Source: Paenibacillus borealis
Lineage (GTDB): Bacteria; Bacillota; Bacilli; Paenibacillales; Paenibacillaceae
Direction of reading: 5' to 3'
Assembly (NCBI RefSeq): GCF_000758665.1
Contig: NZ_CP009285.1
Location: 6,262,001-6,326,000, forward strand
Length of the DNA stretch: 64,000 nt
Shown: one piece after another, positions 20,579 through 29,309 of the stretch
How positions within the stretch are numbered: position 1 is the stretch's first letter
How the letters are laid out: the number at the start of each line of letters is the position of its first letter
Made by a program: the position numbers and the translations under genes
The notes under the pieces: model-generated
What the model saw: only the letters and a program-made list of their open reading frames with translations
The model's database searches: none
Told to the model about the DNA's origin: nothing

Positions 20579-21604
20579 TTATTTCTTCAGCACCGGCGGG
20601 CAGACCGACTGTCCCTGCTGCAGCGAAGGCGGAAAACGGTAGGTAATCGGCACAGAGCCGTCCGCATCGTTGATCAGGGAGAGCATAATCTTCGCAGCCT
20701 GCATGCCCATCTCATAAGCCGGCTGGCGGATCGTAGTGATGTCCGGATTATAGATCCGGGCGAATTCAGCATCGTCAATCCCGATGACGGACAGCTGGCC
20801 GGGAATGGCAATGGCATTATGGTTCGCGTACTTAAGGATCTCCCCCAGTACAAGATCATTGGCGGCAATCAGCGCTGTTGGCGGCTGGGGAAGCCGCAGC
20901 AGCTCATCCAGCGCGGTGGCGATTTCTTCGCGCGGCACACTGCACATATAGGCATCCTGCAGCGGCAGGCCTGCTTCCTCCATCGCTTTTTTGTATCCGC
21001 TCATCCGCTCCTTGCGCGGGGTAATAGCATTCAGGCCAAGCGGCAATGACAATATGGCGATCGCTTCATGCCCGTGCTTGGTCAGCTCCTTGACCGCCGT
21101 CTTCACCGCCATCTCGTTATCAAGCAGCAGGCTCTGGGTCGAGATCCCGTCTACCAGCCTATCCATGAAGACCAGCGGGTATTCCGCTTCAATCAGCCTG
21201 ATGTACGGCGTGGCCTGATCACCGGTCGGGAAAATAATCAGACCGTCCACCTGGCGGGCAACCAGGGTCTCCACATAAGTGTTCTCCTTATCCGCATTCT
21301 CGTCGGCGTTGCAGATAATGACCTGAATCCCGTGGCGCTGCAGCTCATTCTCAATCGCCCGGATACACTGGATGGACAGCGAGTAATCAATATTGGCCAC
21401 AATAATACCCACCATATGCGTACGGTTCTGCTTCAGGCTGCGGGCCAGTCCGTTCGGCTGGTAGTTCAGCTCATCAATAACCTCAGCAATACGCTGTCTG
21501 GTCGCTTCACTCATATATTTGAACCGTTTATTCAAAAATTGCGAAACCGTGCTTTTCGATACGCCCGCTTTCTGGGCCACATCTTCTATGGTCAGCTTTT
21601 TCAT
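20579..21604 (-). CDS. LacI-family regulator, probably KdgR
   Basis: The 341-residue protein has an N-terminal LacI helix-turn-helix (TIEDVAQKAGVSKSTVSQFLN) and hinge (NYQPNGLARSLK), then a periplasmic-binding-protein-like effector domain (VGIIVANI, DGLIIFP, SVIGIDDAEFA). Convergent with kdgK and near eda, it most likely represses the 2-keto-3-deoxygluconate genes, as KdgR does in B. subtilis. The assignment by context is inference; the family is certain. Confidence 0.85.
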   Translation of the reverse strand: MKKLTIEDVAQKAGVSKSTVSQFLNKRFKYMSEATRQRIAEVIDELNYQPNGLARSLKQNRTHMVGIIVANIDYSLSIQCIRAIENELQRHGIQVIICNADENADKENTYVETLVARQVDGLIIFPTGDQATPYIRLIEAEYPLVFMDRLVDGISTQSLLLDNEMAVKTAVKELTKHGHEAIAILSLPLGLNAITPRKERMSGYKKAMEEAGLPLQDAYMCSVPREEIATALDELLRLPQPPTALIAANDLVLGEILKYANHNAIAIPGQLSVIGIDDAEFARIYNPDITTIRQPAYEMGMQAAKIMLSLINDADGSVPITYRFPPSLQQGQSVCPPVLKK

Positions 21605-22316
21605 TTACCCCGCCCCACTCTTCTATATAGAACCAAACCTGGTCATTACGTTACCCCTAGTGTTACTAGTGATAAACGGAATAAAACTTTACTTTCTGAT
21701 ATTACCAAAAAGTATAGCTTTTTTTTAGTAAATTATCTATAGGGATTGAGCCGGGAGCGCGGAAAAAGGAAATATGTGCTGTCGAAGGTGGAGGGAAACA
21801 GGTGGAGTGATTGACGATTTGCGGATGATGAGACCTTGGGGATTGTGGCTGGCGGGTAGAGATGGCAAGTGGCGTGATATTAGGGGGTGGCGGCCGGTGT
21901 AGGCTAGTGACATGTTATCGATAATTGGCTGGGTGCCAGAAGACAAAGAACAAACTTACTAATCAGCACAGCCAAGACGATGGAAACGGACTGAGATGCG
22001 CTTATTTTCTCAAAAAGCATCATTTCGCCCGGCTTGCGGACTCCAGTGCTCTTATTCAATGTAACTCACCCGAAAAATGCGCGATTGGGAAACAATAAGC
22101 GCACTCCAGTCCGCAAAAGTGGTCAAATGTGCCAAATCAAGATAATAAGCGCTTTACAGTCCGTAAGGCTAAAATTAAAGAACAAATGTGGGCGGGGGGG
22201 AAACGATGAAGAGGGATCCCTGGTTTCACAGGAATTCCTCTATTGGCACATAGAGAATTTCAACACCAGCACAGCAACTTCTGCAAGTCAGCTTGCTCTG
22301 TACGGAATTCCTCCCA
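21605..22316. other. 712-bp intergenic region without a credible gene
   Basis: Apart from the four-copy repeat array at 21987-22163, I see no open frame with a ribosome binding site, no clear terminator and no RNA-gene signature here. It separates the LacI gene from the second sigma operon. Confidence 0.6.
21987..22163. repeat. Four-copy AATAAGCGC...AGTCCG array, 50-bp period
   Basis: Two copies on minus (21987-22006 and 22037-22056) and two on plus (22094-22113 and 22144-22163) share AATAAGCGC, five variable bases and AGTCCG. Spacing within each pair is exactly 50 bp, and the pairs face each other as an inverted arrangement. The motif is unrelated in sequence to the GTTGTA arrays but has nearly the same period. 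Confidence 0.75.
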
Positions 22317-23501
22317 TCAATTTTCTATTGAGGTGGGATCAATTTTCACGCCATATTCCTCATACCACCAATCGTAAAACCATTGCTGGCCTGTCTTCAT
22401 ACCAATCTCAGTACTCCGTTGCTCTCCGTTAACTTCGTAATGGACTATGGTGCCTGGTTCTTTTGAATTCAGAGTAAGTTCTCCATAATGCATCATGGAG
22501 GGTCTTTCCTGCTCCTCTGTCGTTATCTTGCCTGTAAGTACTTGCACGTTGCCTGTTGCAATATCATACAGCTTATTCTGCTGAGTATAGCCGCCTTTTC
22601 CATCATCCGTGTAGTAAACAACCAACAGCTCTGACTTTTCGGGATTAAGGGCCATAAAGGATTTATAGACTTGATATGATTCATCCATGGTCAGAAGTTC
22701 TCGGGGAACAGGAATTTCTTGCTCTGTTGCCTGTCTGACATCCATTACAAATAGTTTGGGAATTGAACGTTTCTGCTTCTCTCCTATACTATAGCTGCTG
22801 CTTGAAAATATAAGATAATCCTCAGCTCCGATTAGACCGCCCAACGAATAGTAAGACTGGGCACCGCCCGCATACAAAGGAAAGGTATATATCCGCCGGG
22901 CTGTATCCGCTGACAGCTCCGGGTGCCCTTTTGGGGTTAGATAAAGGATATACGGCTCTGTATTGTGTGTATATTTGGGCTTGAGATAATCAACCATTGG
23001 AGGAGGAAGCGACCAGACTATCCCGGCGGAAGTCTCAACAGCCATCGCAGCACCCTTATTCCGGTCCAGTGGAAGTGGCATATAATACTTAAGCCCGCCT
23101 AGTTCAAACTCCGCAGAGATCTTATACAGCCCCAGACCATGCGGCGCTGCGGAAGAAGCAGTTGCAGGTGATGCCGAAGGCTGAACTGCCGCTGCACCAG
23201 AACTTTGGTTAAAGATCGCCGCCAGCTGCCCCATAGGATTGCTGTTCCCCCATTGTCCAGACGGCCAGAGCAGCACGCCGAACAGCAGCACCGCTACCAG
23301 TCCTCCCATGCCTGCCATACGCCCAAACTGCTGGTGTTGCCCGCTTTTTCCCGAAGAACGCTCTTCGGCAGCCTGTTCAATCCGCGCCATCAGCTGCGGT
23401 GTAAAGCCCGGCTCGGCCAGCGGGTTGCGCCCTGCTTTGCCATACCAATCCTGCGTTCCGCTCATCACTTGTACTTGTTCGTCCCCGTATTCCTTCTTCA
23501 C
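22317..23501 (-). CDS. Putative membrane anti-sigma factor, non-zinc type
   Basis: The 394-residue protein has a soluble N-terminal part of about 60 residues, one membrane segment (about 63-82, GMGGLVAVLLFGVLLW) and a large outside domain of about 300 residues with no motif I recognise. Its ATG overlaps the sigma-factor stop by 4 bp, so it is translationally coupled. That arrangement, and its topology, support a role as cognate anti-sigma factor, although no HxxxCxxC motif is present. The name is inferred from context. Confidence 0.7.
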   Translation of the reverse strand: MKKEYGDEQVQVMSGTQDWYGKAGRNPLAEPGFTPQLMARIEQAAEERSSGKSGQHQQFGRMAGMGGLVAVLLFGVLLWPSGQWGNSNPMGQLAAIFNQSSGAAAVQPSASPATASSAAPHGLGLYKISAEFELGGLKYYMPLPLDRNKGAAMAVETSAGIVWSLPPPMVDYLKPKYTHNTEPYILYLTPKGHPELSADTARRIYTFPLYAGGAQSYYSLGGLIGAEDYLIFSSSSYSIGEKQKRSIPKLFVMDVRQATEQEIPVPRELLTMDESYQVYKSFMALNPEKSELLVVYYTDDGKGGYTQQNKLYDIATGNVQVLTGKITTEEQERPSMMHYGELTLNSKEPGTIVHYEVNGEQRSTEIGMKTGQQWFYDWWYEEYGVKIDPTSIEN

Positions 23502-24037
23502 AGGTCTTCCTCCTTTATCGCCGTTCTCACTTTATCTCTGGCCCGGCCCAGCCGGGATTTGACGGTTCCCTGCGCGATGCCGAGCAGAGCGGACATCTCG
23601 GCTACCGATAAGTCCTGCTGAATATCCAGCACCAGCACCTCTCTGTACTTATCCGGCAGCCCCATGATGATCTCCCAGATGCGGTTCGCATATTGATTGC
23701 CGATGGCTTCCTTTTCTGCGGACAAGGCTGCTTCTCCGGTATCCTGCCGTTCGCCAAGCGGAGCGAACCTGCGCCAGAAGCTGTTCCGCCTCCAGCTGAA
23801 CGCGGTGTTGCGCGTGATGGTCAGCAGCCAGGTTTTCAAAGTGGCCTGGCCCCGGTACTTGCCGACACTCTTATATGCCTTAAGGAATACCTCCTGGCTG
23901 ATATCACTTGCCTGCTCCCGGCTGCGGGTCAAGAAAAACGCATAATTCCACACATCCGGGCCGTAAGTCTCCATCATTTCCCGCAGGGTCATGGACGGAG
24001 CGATGGTCACGCTATAAGGCATCTCTCTACTTTGCAT
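23498..24037 (-). CDS. ECF sigma factor
   Basis: The 179-residue protein shows sigma region 2 (VWNYAFFLTRSREQASDISQ, then EVFLKAYKSVGKYRGQATLK and TWLLTITRNTAFSWRR) and region 4 (LPDKYREVLVLDIQQDLSVAEMSALLG, then TVKSRLGRARDKVR). The ATG at 24037 is preferred because GAGGGGAGAG lies just upstream; a TTG eight codons earlier has no such site. It forms a coupled pair with the membrane protein downstream. The regulon and signal are unknown. Confidence 0.88.
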   Translation of the reverse strand: MQSREMPYSVTIAPSMTLREMMETYGPDVWNYAFFLTRSREQASDISQEVFLKAYKSVGKYRGQATLKTWLLTITRNTAFSWRRNSFWRRFAPLGERQDTGEAALSAEKEAIGNQYANRIWEIIMGLPDKYREVLVLDIQQDLSVAEMSALLGIAQGTVKSRLGRARDKVRTAIKEEDL

Positions 24038-24154
24038 GCTTCTCTCTCCCCTCTCGCCCAATAAGACTCAGCAGCTCCGAAACGGTTCCCAATAAACCCC
24101 ATATTGATAGCAAAAATTATTTACTTGTTAGAAATGCATACATTTGTCCTTAAA

Positions 24155-24196
24155 TTTACGTTAAAAAATTATATTTTTTACGTTGTTTTTTACGTT
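24155..24196. promoter_or_regulatory. Three TTTACGTT boxes upstream of the LacI gene
   Basis: TTTACGTT occurs at 24155-24162, 24177-24184 and 24189-24196 in the AT-rich gap between the divergent sigma and LacI genes. They could be operator half-sites or sigma-promoter elements for either gene. Confidence 0.35.
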
Positions 24197-24292
24197 TTCT
24201 ATCGTAGATTCCTGTTGAATGGATGATTATGATTATAATAACAGTGCCGGTAACGATATGCTGCGGCAGTACGATAAAGCGGGGGATTCTTT

Positions 24293-25282
24293 TTGAAGAC
24301 AAAAAAAGTAACGATCACACATATCGCCCAGGCCATGGGCCTCTCGCCTGTATCGATCAGCCGGGCTCTCAGCAATCAAGCCGGAATCAGCGACGAGCTG
24401 AAGGCGGCCATAGTACGGAAAGCGGCGGAAATGGGCTATATCAAGCCTAAAAAGCATAAGCCTGCCCGAATTCTGGTGCTGCACCAGAAGCCCTATTCGC
24501 ATGATAATAGCAATTTCAGCTACATGGTACAAGGGATTGAGCTCGCCTTGCAGAAGGCAGAGACCGATTACAGCATCGAGTTTCTGGATAAGGAGAATCA
24601 GAATAAGCTGATCCTGCCCTACCGTCTGAGCCGGGGCTTCAAGTTCGACGGGGTTATTCTGATCGGCCGGTTTAATCTGGAATATGCCTCGTTTATTCAT
24701 GAGCAGATCCCGAATCTCATCTTCTACACCGGCTATTCACCGGCCTATGATTACGACAGTGTATGGTTCAGTTTCCTGGGCGCGGGTTATAAGCAGTGCA
24801 AATATCTGCTGGACCGGGGGCACCGCCGGATTGGTTTCATCGGAGATCCCAGTGCCTACCGAAACAAGGAAAAGAAAACCGGCATCACCTCTGCATTGGA
24901 AGAGCACGGGGTGCCTGTGGATGAGAAGCTTTTTCTGGGGCGGGATGAAACTCTTCCCCTGAGACTGTCCGCCCTTATTGCAGACGGCCAGCTGCCCAGT
25001 GCGTTCATCTGTGATCATGATTTCACTGCGGTTGAACTGCTTCGCGAGCTGCAGGAGCATGGCATCAAGGTGCCGGGAGAGGTGTCGGTGCTCAGCAGCG
25101 GCAATACCGAGGTCTCGGCCTTCTCACTGCCCGCTTTGACCACGATGGATCTGAATATCGAATATTCATGCCGCACGGTTGTTGCCACACTGCTGAAACG
25201 GATCGCCGAGCCCGGCAAGCCTGCCGAGAACATCGCCATTCTCAGCACACTGGTGGAGCGTGACTCCGTGCGGGAGCTGTGA
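24293..25282 (+). CDS. LacI-family transcriptional regulator
   Basis: The 329-residue protein has the LacI helix-turn-helix (TITHIAQAMGLSPVSISRALS) and a sugar-binding-type effector domain (FDGVILIGRF, HRRIGFIGDPSAYR, AFICDHDFTAVELL). The TTG at 24293 is used because GGGGG lies seven bases upstream. It sits 52 bp before the ABC exporter pair on the same strand, so it may control them. A LacI regulator of a drug-type exporter would be unusual, and its own substrate is not apparent. Confidence 0.85.
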   Translation: MKTKKVTITHIAQAMGLSPVSISRALSNQAGISDELKAAIVRKAAEMGYIKPKKHKPARILVLHQKPYSHDNSNFSYMVQGIELALQKAETDYSIEFLDKENQNKLILPYRLSRGFKFDGVILIGRFNLEYASFIHEQIPNLIFYTGYSPAYDYDSVWFSFLGAGYKQCKYLLDRGHRRIGFIGDPSAYRNKEKKTGITSALEEHGVPVDEKLFLGRDETLPLRLSALIADGQLPSAFICDHDFTAVELLRELQEHGIKVPGEVSVLSSGNTEVSAFSLPALTTMDLNIEYSCRTVVATLLKRIAEPGKPAENIAILSTLVERDSVREL

Positions 25283-25334
25283 TTTTTAACATGTGTACTA
25301 TACTTAACAAGGGTATTGTAAAGGTGGGAAACCA

Positions 25335-27071
25335 ATGAATTCATCTGTATTACTGCGGTTCTTCAAGTCACGCAAGCTCAGCTACATTATAGGCTTCGTC
25401 TTCATGTTCGCCGCCTCCTTCATTCAAACGCTGTTCCCCAAGGTGCTTGGCAATGCGGTCGATCTGATGAAGAATAACGGTTTTGAGCCGGGGCAGGTGC
25501 TGACCCAGGTACTCTGGATGGTGCTGATTGCCGCTGTCGTCTTTATCTGTACCTTCCTCTGGAGAAATATCATTATCGCGAACGGGCGGAACCTGGAATG
25601 CTACATCCGTGAGGAGCTGTACCGGCATTTCCTGAAGCTCTCTCCCGGATTCTTCAGCAGCCGCAAGACCGGCGACCTGATTGCTTATGCCATCAACGAC
25701 ATTTCAGCAGTGCGCATGACCTTCGGTCCGGCTACGGCGATGTCTTTTAACGGAATTGTCATCTGTATCTCCTCGGTCTATTTCATGTTCGCATCAGTCA
25801 GCCCCAGCCTCACTCTGCTCACACTCTCCCCGCTGCCCTTCATCATCCTCCTAATGCTCTTCAGCGGCCGCAAGGTCCAGACCCGGTTCAGGATCGTTCA
25901 GAATCAGTTCGGCGCCGTCTCGGACAGGGTTCAGGAGAACATTTCAGGCATCCGCGTCATTAAGGCCTATGTGCAGGAACGCTCGGAAATGGAGAGATTC
26001 AGCGAACTGAGCAGCCGGATGAAACAGGGCAACCTGGACCTGATCAAAGTCTCCGCCGCACTTCCCGCGATGATCGAATTCGGCTTCGCTGTATGCTTCG
26101 TTATGAATCTGATGTTTGGAGGACGGATGGTGCTGCGGGGGGAGATCAGTATTGGTGACTTTGTCGCCTTCAATGGATACCTCAGTCTGATTGTAAGTCC
26201 TATTGTGTCGATCGGGCGGATCGTGACGATATTTCAGCGCGGGATGGCTTCTCTCGGAAGATTAAATGATATTCTGCGGGTTCAGCCCGAGATTACGGAT
26301 CTGCCTCATGCTGTCCGGGTTCAGCCGGAAGGAGCTATGGAGCTGCGCCAGCTGACTTTCTGTTACGAAGGTTCCGATGCTCCGGCATTGCGGGATATTT
26401 CACTCGTTCTGCCAAAAGGACGCACGCTGGGAATCATCGGCAGGACCGGCTCCGGCAAAAGCACCCTGGCCTCCCTCCTCTTCCGCTTCTTCAATGTGGA
26501 GCCCGGGCACATTCTGCTGGATGGGCGGGATATTAACGATTACGCGCTGGACCCGCTGCGGGAGGGGCTCGGTGTTGTGCCGCAGGATACCTTCGTGTTC
26601 GCCGCTTCCGTGAAGGACAATATCGTCCTGTTCAAAGACGGCTACACGGACGCGGATGTGCAGCATGCCGCAGCACTCAGCCAAATTGCCGGAAGTATCG
26701 GAGAGTTCCCGGACGGCTATGACACTATGCTAGGTGAACGAGGCGTGAACCTGTCCGGCGGGCAGAAGCAGCGGCTCGCGATCGCGCGGGCCCTGATCCG
26801 CAAACCGGCCATCCTGATTCTGGACGATGCGCTGTCAGCGGTTGACGCTGTAACGGAAGGGCAGATTCTGAACAGCCTGCGGCAGACCCGCAAGGGCAAG
26901 AGCAACATCCTGATCTCCCACCGGGTATCGGGCATTATGGAAGCCGATGAGATTATCGTGCTGGATAAAGGGCGCATTGCCGAACGGGGCACCCATGAGC
27001 AGCTGCTGAAGAAAGGAGGCATGTATTATGACATCTATACCGAACAACTTGACGAAGGAGAGGTCTGCTAG
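25335..27071 (+). CDS. ABC exporter subunit with degenerate ATPase site (BmrC-like)
   Basis: The 578-residue half-transporter has six predicted membrane helices (about 15-310) and a nucleotide-binding domain with Walker A GRTGSGKST, signature LSGGQ and Walker B ILILDD. The residue after the Walker B Asp is Asp, not the catalytic Glu. Such an Asp marks the degenerate subunit of heterodimeric exporters like BmrC/BmrD. GGTGGG precedes the ATG. The last 44 bp overlap the partner gene, implying coupled translation. Substrate unknown; drugs, lipids or peptides are possible. Confidence 0.9.
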   Translation: MNSSVLLRFFKSRKLSYIIGFVFMFAASFIQTLFPKVLGNAVDLMKNNGFEPGQVLTQVLWMVLIAAVVFICTFLWRNIIIANGRNLECYIREELYRHFLKLSPGFFSSRKTGDLIAYAINDISAVRMTFGPATAMSFNGIVICISSVYFMFASVSPSLTLLTLSPLPFIILLMLFSGRKVQTRFRIVQNQFGAVSDRVQENISGIRVIKAYVQERSEMERFSELSSRMKQGNLDLIKVSAALPAMIEFGFAVCFVMNLMFGGRMVLRGEISIGDFVAFNGYLSLIVSPIVSIGRIVTIFQRGMASLGRLNDILRVQPEITDLPHAVRVQPEGAMELRQLTFCYEGSDAPALRDISLVLPKGRTLGIIGRTGSGKSTLASLLFRFFNVEPGHILLDGRDINDYALDPLREGLGVVPQDTFVFAASVKDNIVLFKDGYTDADVQHAAALSQIAGSIGEFPDGYDTMLGERGVNLSGGQKQRLAIARALIRKPAILILDDALSAVDAVTEGQILNSLRQTRKGKSNILISHRVSGIMEADEIIVLDKGRIAERGTHEQLLKKGGMYYDIYTEQLDEGEVC

Positions 27072-28830
27072 CCGGGACAAATCTGAAGCTGGTGCAGTGA
27101 GGCTGCTGCTGCGGTTATCGGCCCCTTACAAGTTCCAGCTCCTGATTGCCTGTCTGTGCGTGGTGATCGTAAACGGCGCATTCCTGATTCAGCCGCTTAT
27201 TCTGCAGCGCGTGATCGACCACTTCCTGATCGGAGGTGCCGCGCAGAGCGGACTGAATTCTATCGGCGGCTTAGCCCTGCTGTATGTGGCGGTAGCTGCA
27301 GCTGGCGGAATCTTCTCGTATCTCCAGGCGCTGATTGTGGGCAAAGCGGGACAGAGCCTGATCCATGAGCTGCGGGTCAGAGTATTCTCCATCATTGAAC
27401 GGCTCCCCCTGCCTTATCTGGACCGGACTTCCTCCGGGCGGCTGATTACCAGGGCTACCAACGATACGGCCGAAATCAGCGAGCTATACACCGATGTCGT
27501 CATATCCCTGGTCAAGGATGTACTGCTTCTGCTGGGAATTATCTACGCCATGCTGCTGCTGAGCCCTTCTCTTACACTGGTTTCTTTTACCGTGATTCCA
27601 GTGATGGCCTTCCTGGTTCTCTTCATTAAGAACAAAATCAAAAAGAACTTCTTCCATATGAAGCACTTTATTGGACAGATTAACGGGTTCTTTGCCGAGA
27701 GCCTCTCCGGGATGCGGGTCATTCAGAGCTTCCGTGCCGAGCGGGAAAAAGAGGATCAATTCCTGAAGCTGAACGGGGAATATTTCAAAACCACCCTGAT
27801 TCAGGTTCGTCTCAACAGTGTCCTCAAGCCGGCTTCGGATATGTTCCAGAGTCTGGCCGTAGCCATCCTGGTCTGGTTCAGCATCAGCCGGATCTCCGGC
27901 GGCACCCTGCAGATTGGTGTACTGTTTGCGTTCACGACGTATATCAAGCAATTCTTCAGCCCGATCTCCGATCTGGCTGACAAGTACACCTCCATACAAT
28001 CCGCACTCGTATCCACAGAGCGTATCTATGAGCTGATCCGTGAGGAGGACCGCCTGGAGCAGCCGGATCGCGGCATATCGATGGACCGGCTGCATGGAAC
28101 GATAGAGTTCCGCCACGTATGGTTCTCTTATAACGATGACGACTGGGTGCTGAAGGATGTCAGCTTCGTGATCGATAAAGGACAGACCGCCGCCTTCATC
28201 GGCGAGACCGGTGCCGGCAAAACGACGATCATCAGTCTGATCAACGGCTTCTACCGCGTGCAGAAAGGCGAGATTCTGATTGACGGGGTCAATGTGAACG
28301 ATATCCGGCTGGATGATCTGCGGCGGAATATTTCCGTTGTGCTCCAGGATGTGTTCCTGTTCTCCGGCACAATCCGCTACAACATCACCCTCGGGGATGA
28401 TATTGCAGAGGAAAACGTGCTGGAAGCCCTGCAGGCCTCCTGCGCGGAAGAGTTCGTGCTAGGTTCCCCCGGAGGCATCGAGGGGCCGGTCACCGAGCGT
28501 GGAGGCACCTTGTCCGCAGGCCAGCGGCAGCTCATCTCCTTCGCCCGGGCCATCGCCCATGATCCGGCGATCTTCGTGCTCGATGAAGCCACCGCCAACA
28601 TCGACACGCACACGGAGAAGCTGATCCAGAAGGCGATCGACAATGTGGCCAACGGCAGAACGACGCTGATTATCGCCCACCGGCTGTCGACGATTGCCGG
28701 AGCGGATCTCATCATTGCGATGAAGGAAGGCCGGATATCCGAATCCGGACATCCCCGTGAGCTGCTCCAGCAGGGCGGATATTATGCCGAGCTGCTGGAG
28801 GAGAGCAGGAGTCATATGGTGAGTTCATGA
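27028..28830 (+). CDS. ABC exporter subunit with catalytic ATPase site (BmrD-like)
   Basis: The 600-residue half-transporter has six membrane helices and an ATPase domain with Walker A GETGAGKTT, Walker B FVLDEATANID with the catalytic Glu, and a non-canonical signature LSAGQ. AAAGGAGG lies eight bases before the ATG at 27028, inside the end of the first subunit, so the 44-bp overlap is real. The altered signature and the partner's Asp fall in the same composite site. The two therefore form an asymmetric heterodimer with one active ATPase site. Confidence 0.92.
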   Translation: MTSIPNNLTKERSASRDKSEAGAVRLLLRLSAPYKFQLLIACLCVVIVNGAFLIQPLILQRVIDHFLIGGAAQSGLNSIGGLALLYVAVAAAGGIFSYLQALIVGKAGQSLIHELRVRVFSIIERLPLPYLDRTSSGRLITRATNDTAEISELYTDVVISLVKDVLLLLGIIYAMLLLSPSLTLVSFTVIPVMAFLVLFIKNKIKKNFFHMKHFIGQINGFFAESLSGMRVIQSFRAEREKEDQFLKLNGEYFKTTLIQVRLNSVLKPASDMFQSLAVAILVWFSISRISGGTLQIGVLFAFTTYIKQFFSPISDLADKYTSIQSALVSTERIYELIREEDRLEQPDRGISMDRLHGTIEFRHVWFSYNDDDWVLKDVSFVIDKGQTAAFIGETGAGKTTIISLINGFYRVQKGEILIDGVNVNDIRLDDLRRNISVVLQDVFLFSGTIRYNITLGDDIAEENVLEALQASCAEEFVLGSPGGIEGPVTERGGTLSAGQRQLISFARAIAHDPAIFVLDEATANIDTHTEKLIQKAIDNVANGRTTLIIAHRLSTIAGADLIIAMKEGRISESGHPRELLQQGGYYAELLEESRSHMVSS

Positions 28831-28842
28831 ACGCATTTGTAA

Positions 28843-28870
28843 CTTCCGGGACATGCCCCTGTCCCGGAAG
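28843..28870 (+). terminator. Hairpin after the ABC exporter operon
   Basis: CTTCCGGGACA (28843-28853) and TGTCCCGGAAG (28860-28870) form a perfect 11-bp stem 12 bp past the stop. There is no U tract, so termination efficiency is uncertain. Confidence 0.5.
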
Positions 28871-28888
28871 CGCTGTATAATTGGCTGA

Positions 28889-29061
28889 TTGCACTTTCTG
28901 CAATAGAATCGGCGATTGTCTAAGCTAAATCCCATTCTGTTGCATTTCATACAATTGAATTCTGGAATTCCGTCCTAAAACACCTCTCTTGCTGAATTCT
29001 AATGTACGAAATGCAGCAGATTTTCCTTTCCGGCCGGTTATGGACTCATCTGATGTATAAA
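28889..29061. repeat. Array C of the 51-bp-period palindromic repeat, left of the IS
   Basis: Copies begin at 28889 (ATTGCACTTTCTGCAATAG), 28939 (GTTGCATTTCATACAATTGA) and 29001 (AATGTACGAAATGCAGCAG). A half-copy (GATGTATAAA) at 29052-29061 is cut by the IS110 element. Intervals are 50, 62 and 51 bp. The missing half lies on the other side of the element at 30677. Confidence 0.7.
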
Positions 29062-29084
29062 CTTCCATGACGCCTCGGCGTCAC

Positions 29085-29280
29085 CCCCTAGAATGAAAAT
29101 AGGTACTCCCTATGTTTCTATACCTAAAACCTGGAAAAACTAAAGATAACAAATCTGTGGACGAGCATTTATTGGGGCCAAAAACCCTGTTGTATAAACT
29201 GTCCTATTGCGACTCTCAGGCACCGCCTATTGCACATCAAAGTGCGTGTATAAAATTCTAAACGAATGAGCGCATGATTT
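29085..29280 (+). ncRNA. Candidate bridge RNA of the IS110 element
   Basis: This non-coding stretch upstream of the transposase has several hairpins: AGGTA...TACCT at about 29100-29125, and GCAC-ATCAAA-GTGC at 29232-29245. It also contains CTGTTGTATAAACT (29187-29200), matching the left flank CTGATGTATAAACT (29050-29063) at 13 of 14 bases. CTATTGCAC (29227-29235) is complementary to GTGCAATAG of the right flank (30678-30686). IS110-group elements are known to encode a bridge RNA here whose loops pair with target and donor. Ends and fold are guesses. Confidence 0.45.
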
Positions 29281-29309
29281 GTGAATTGACAGGAAAGTAG
29301 GATAGATTC

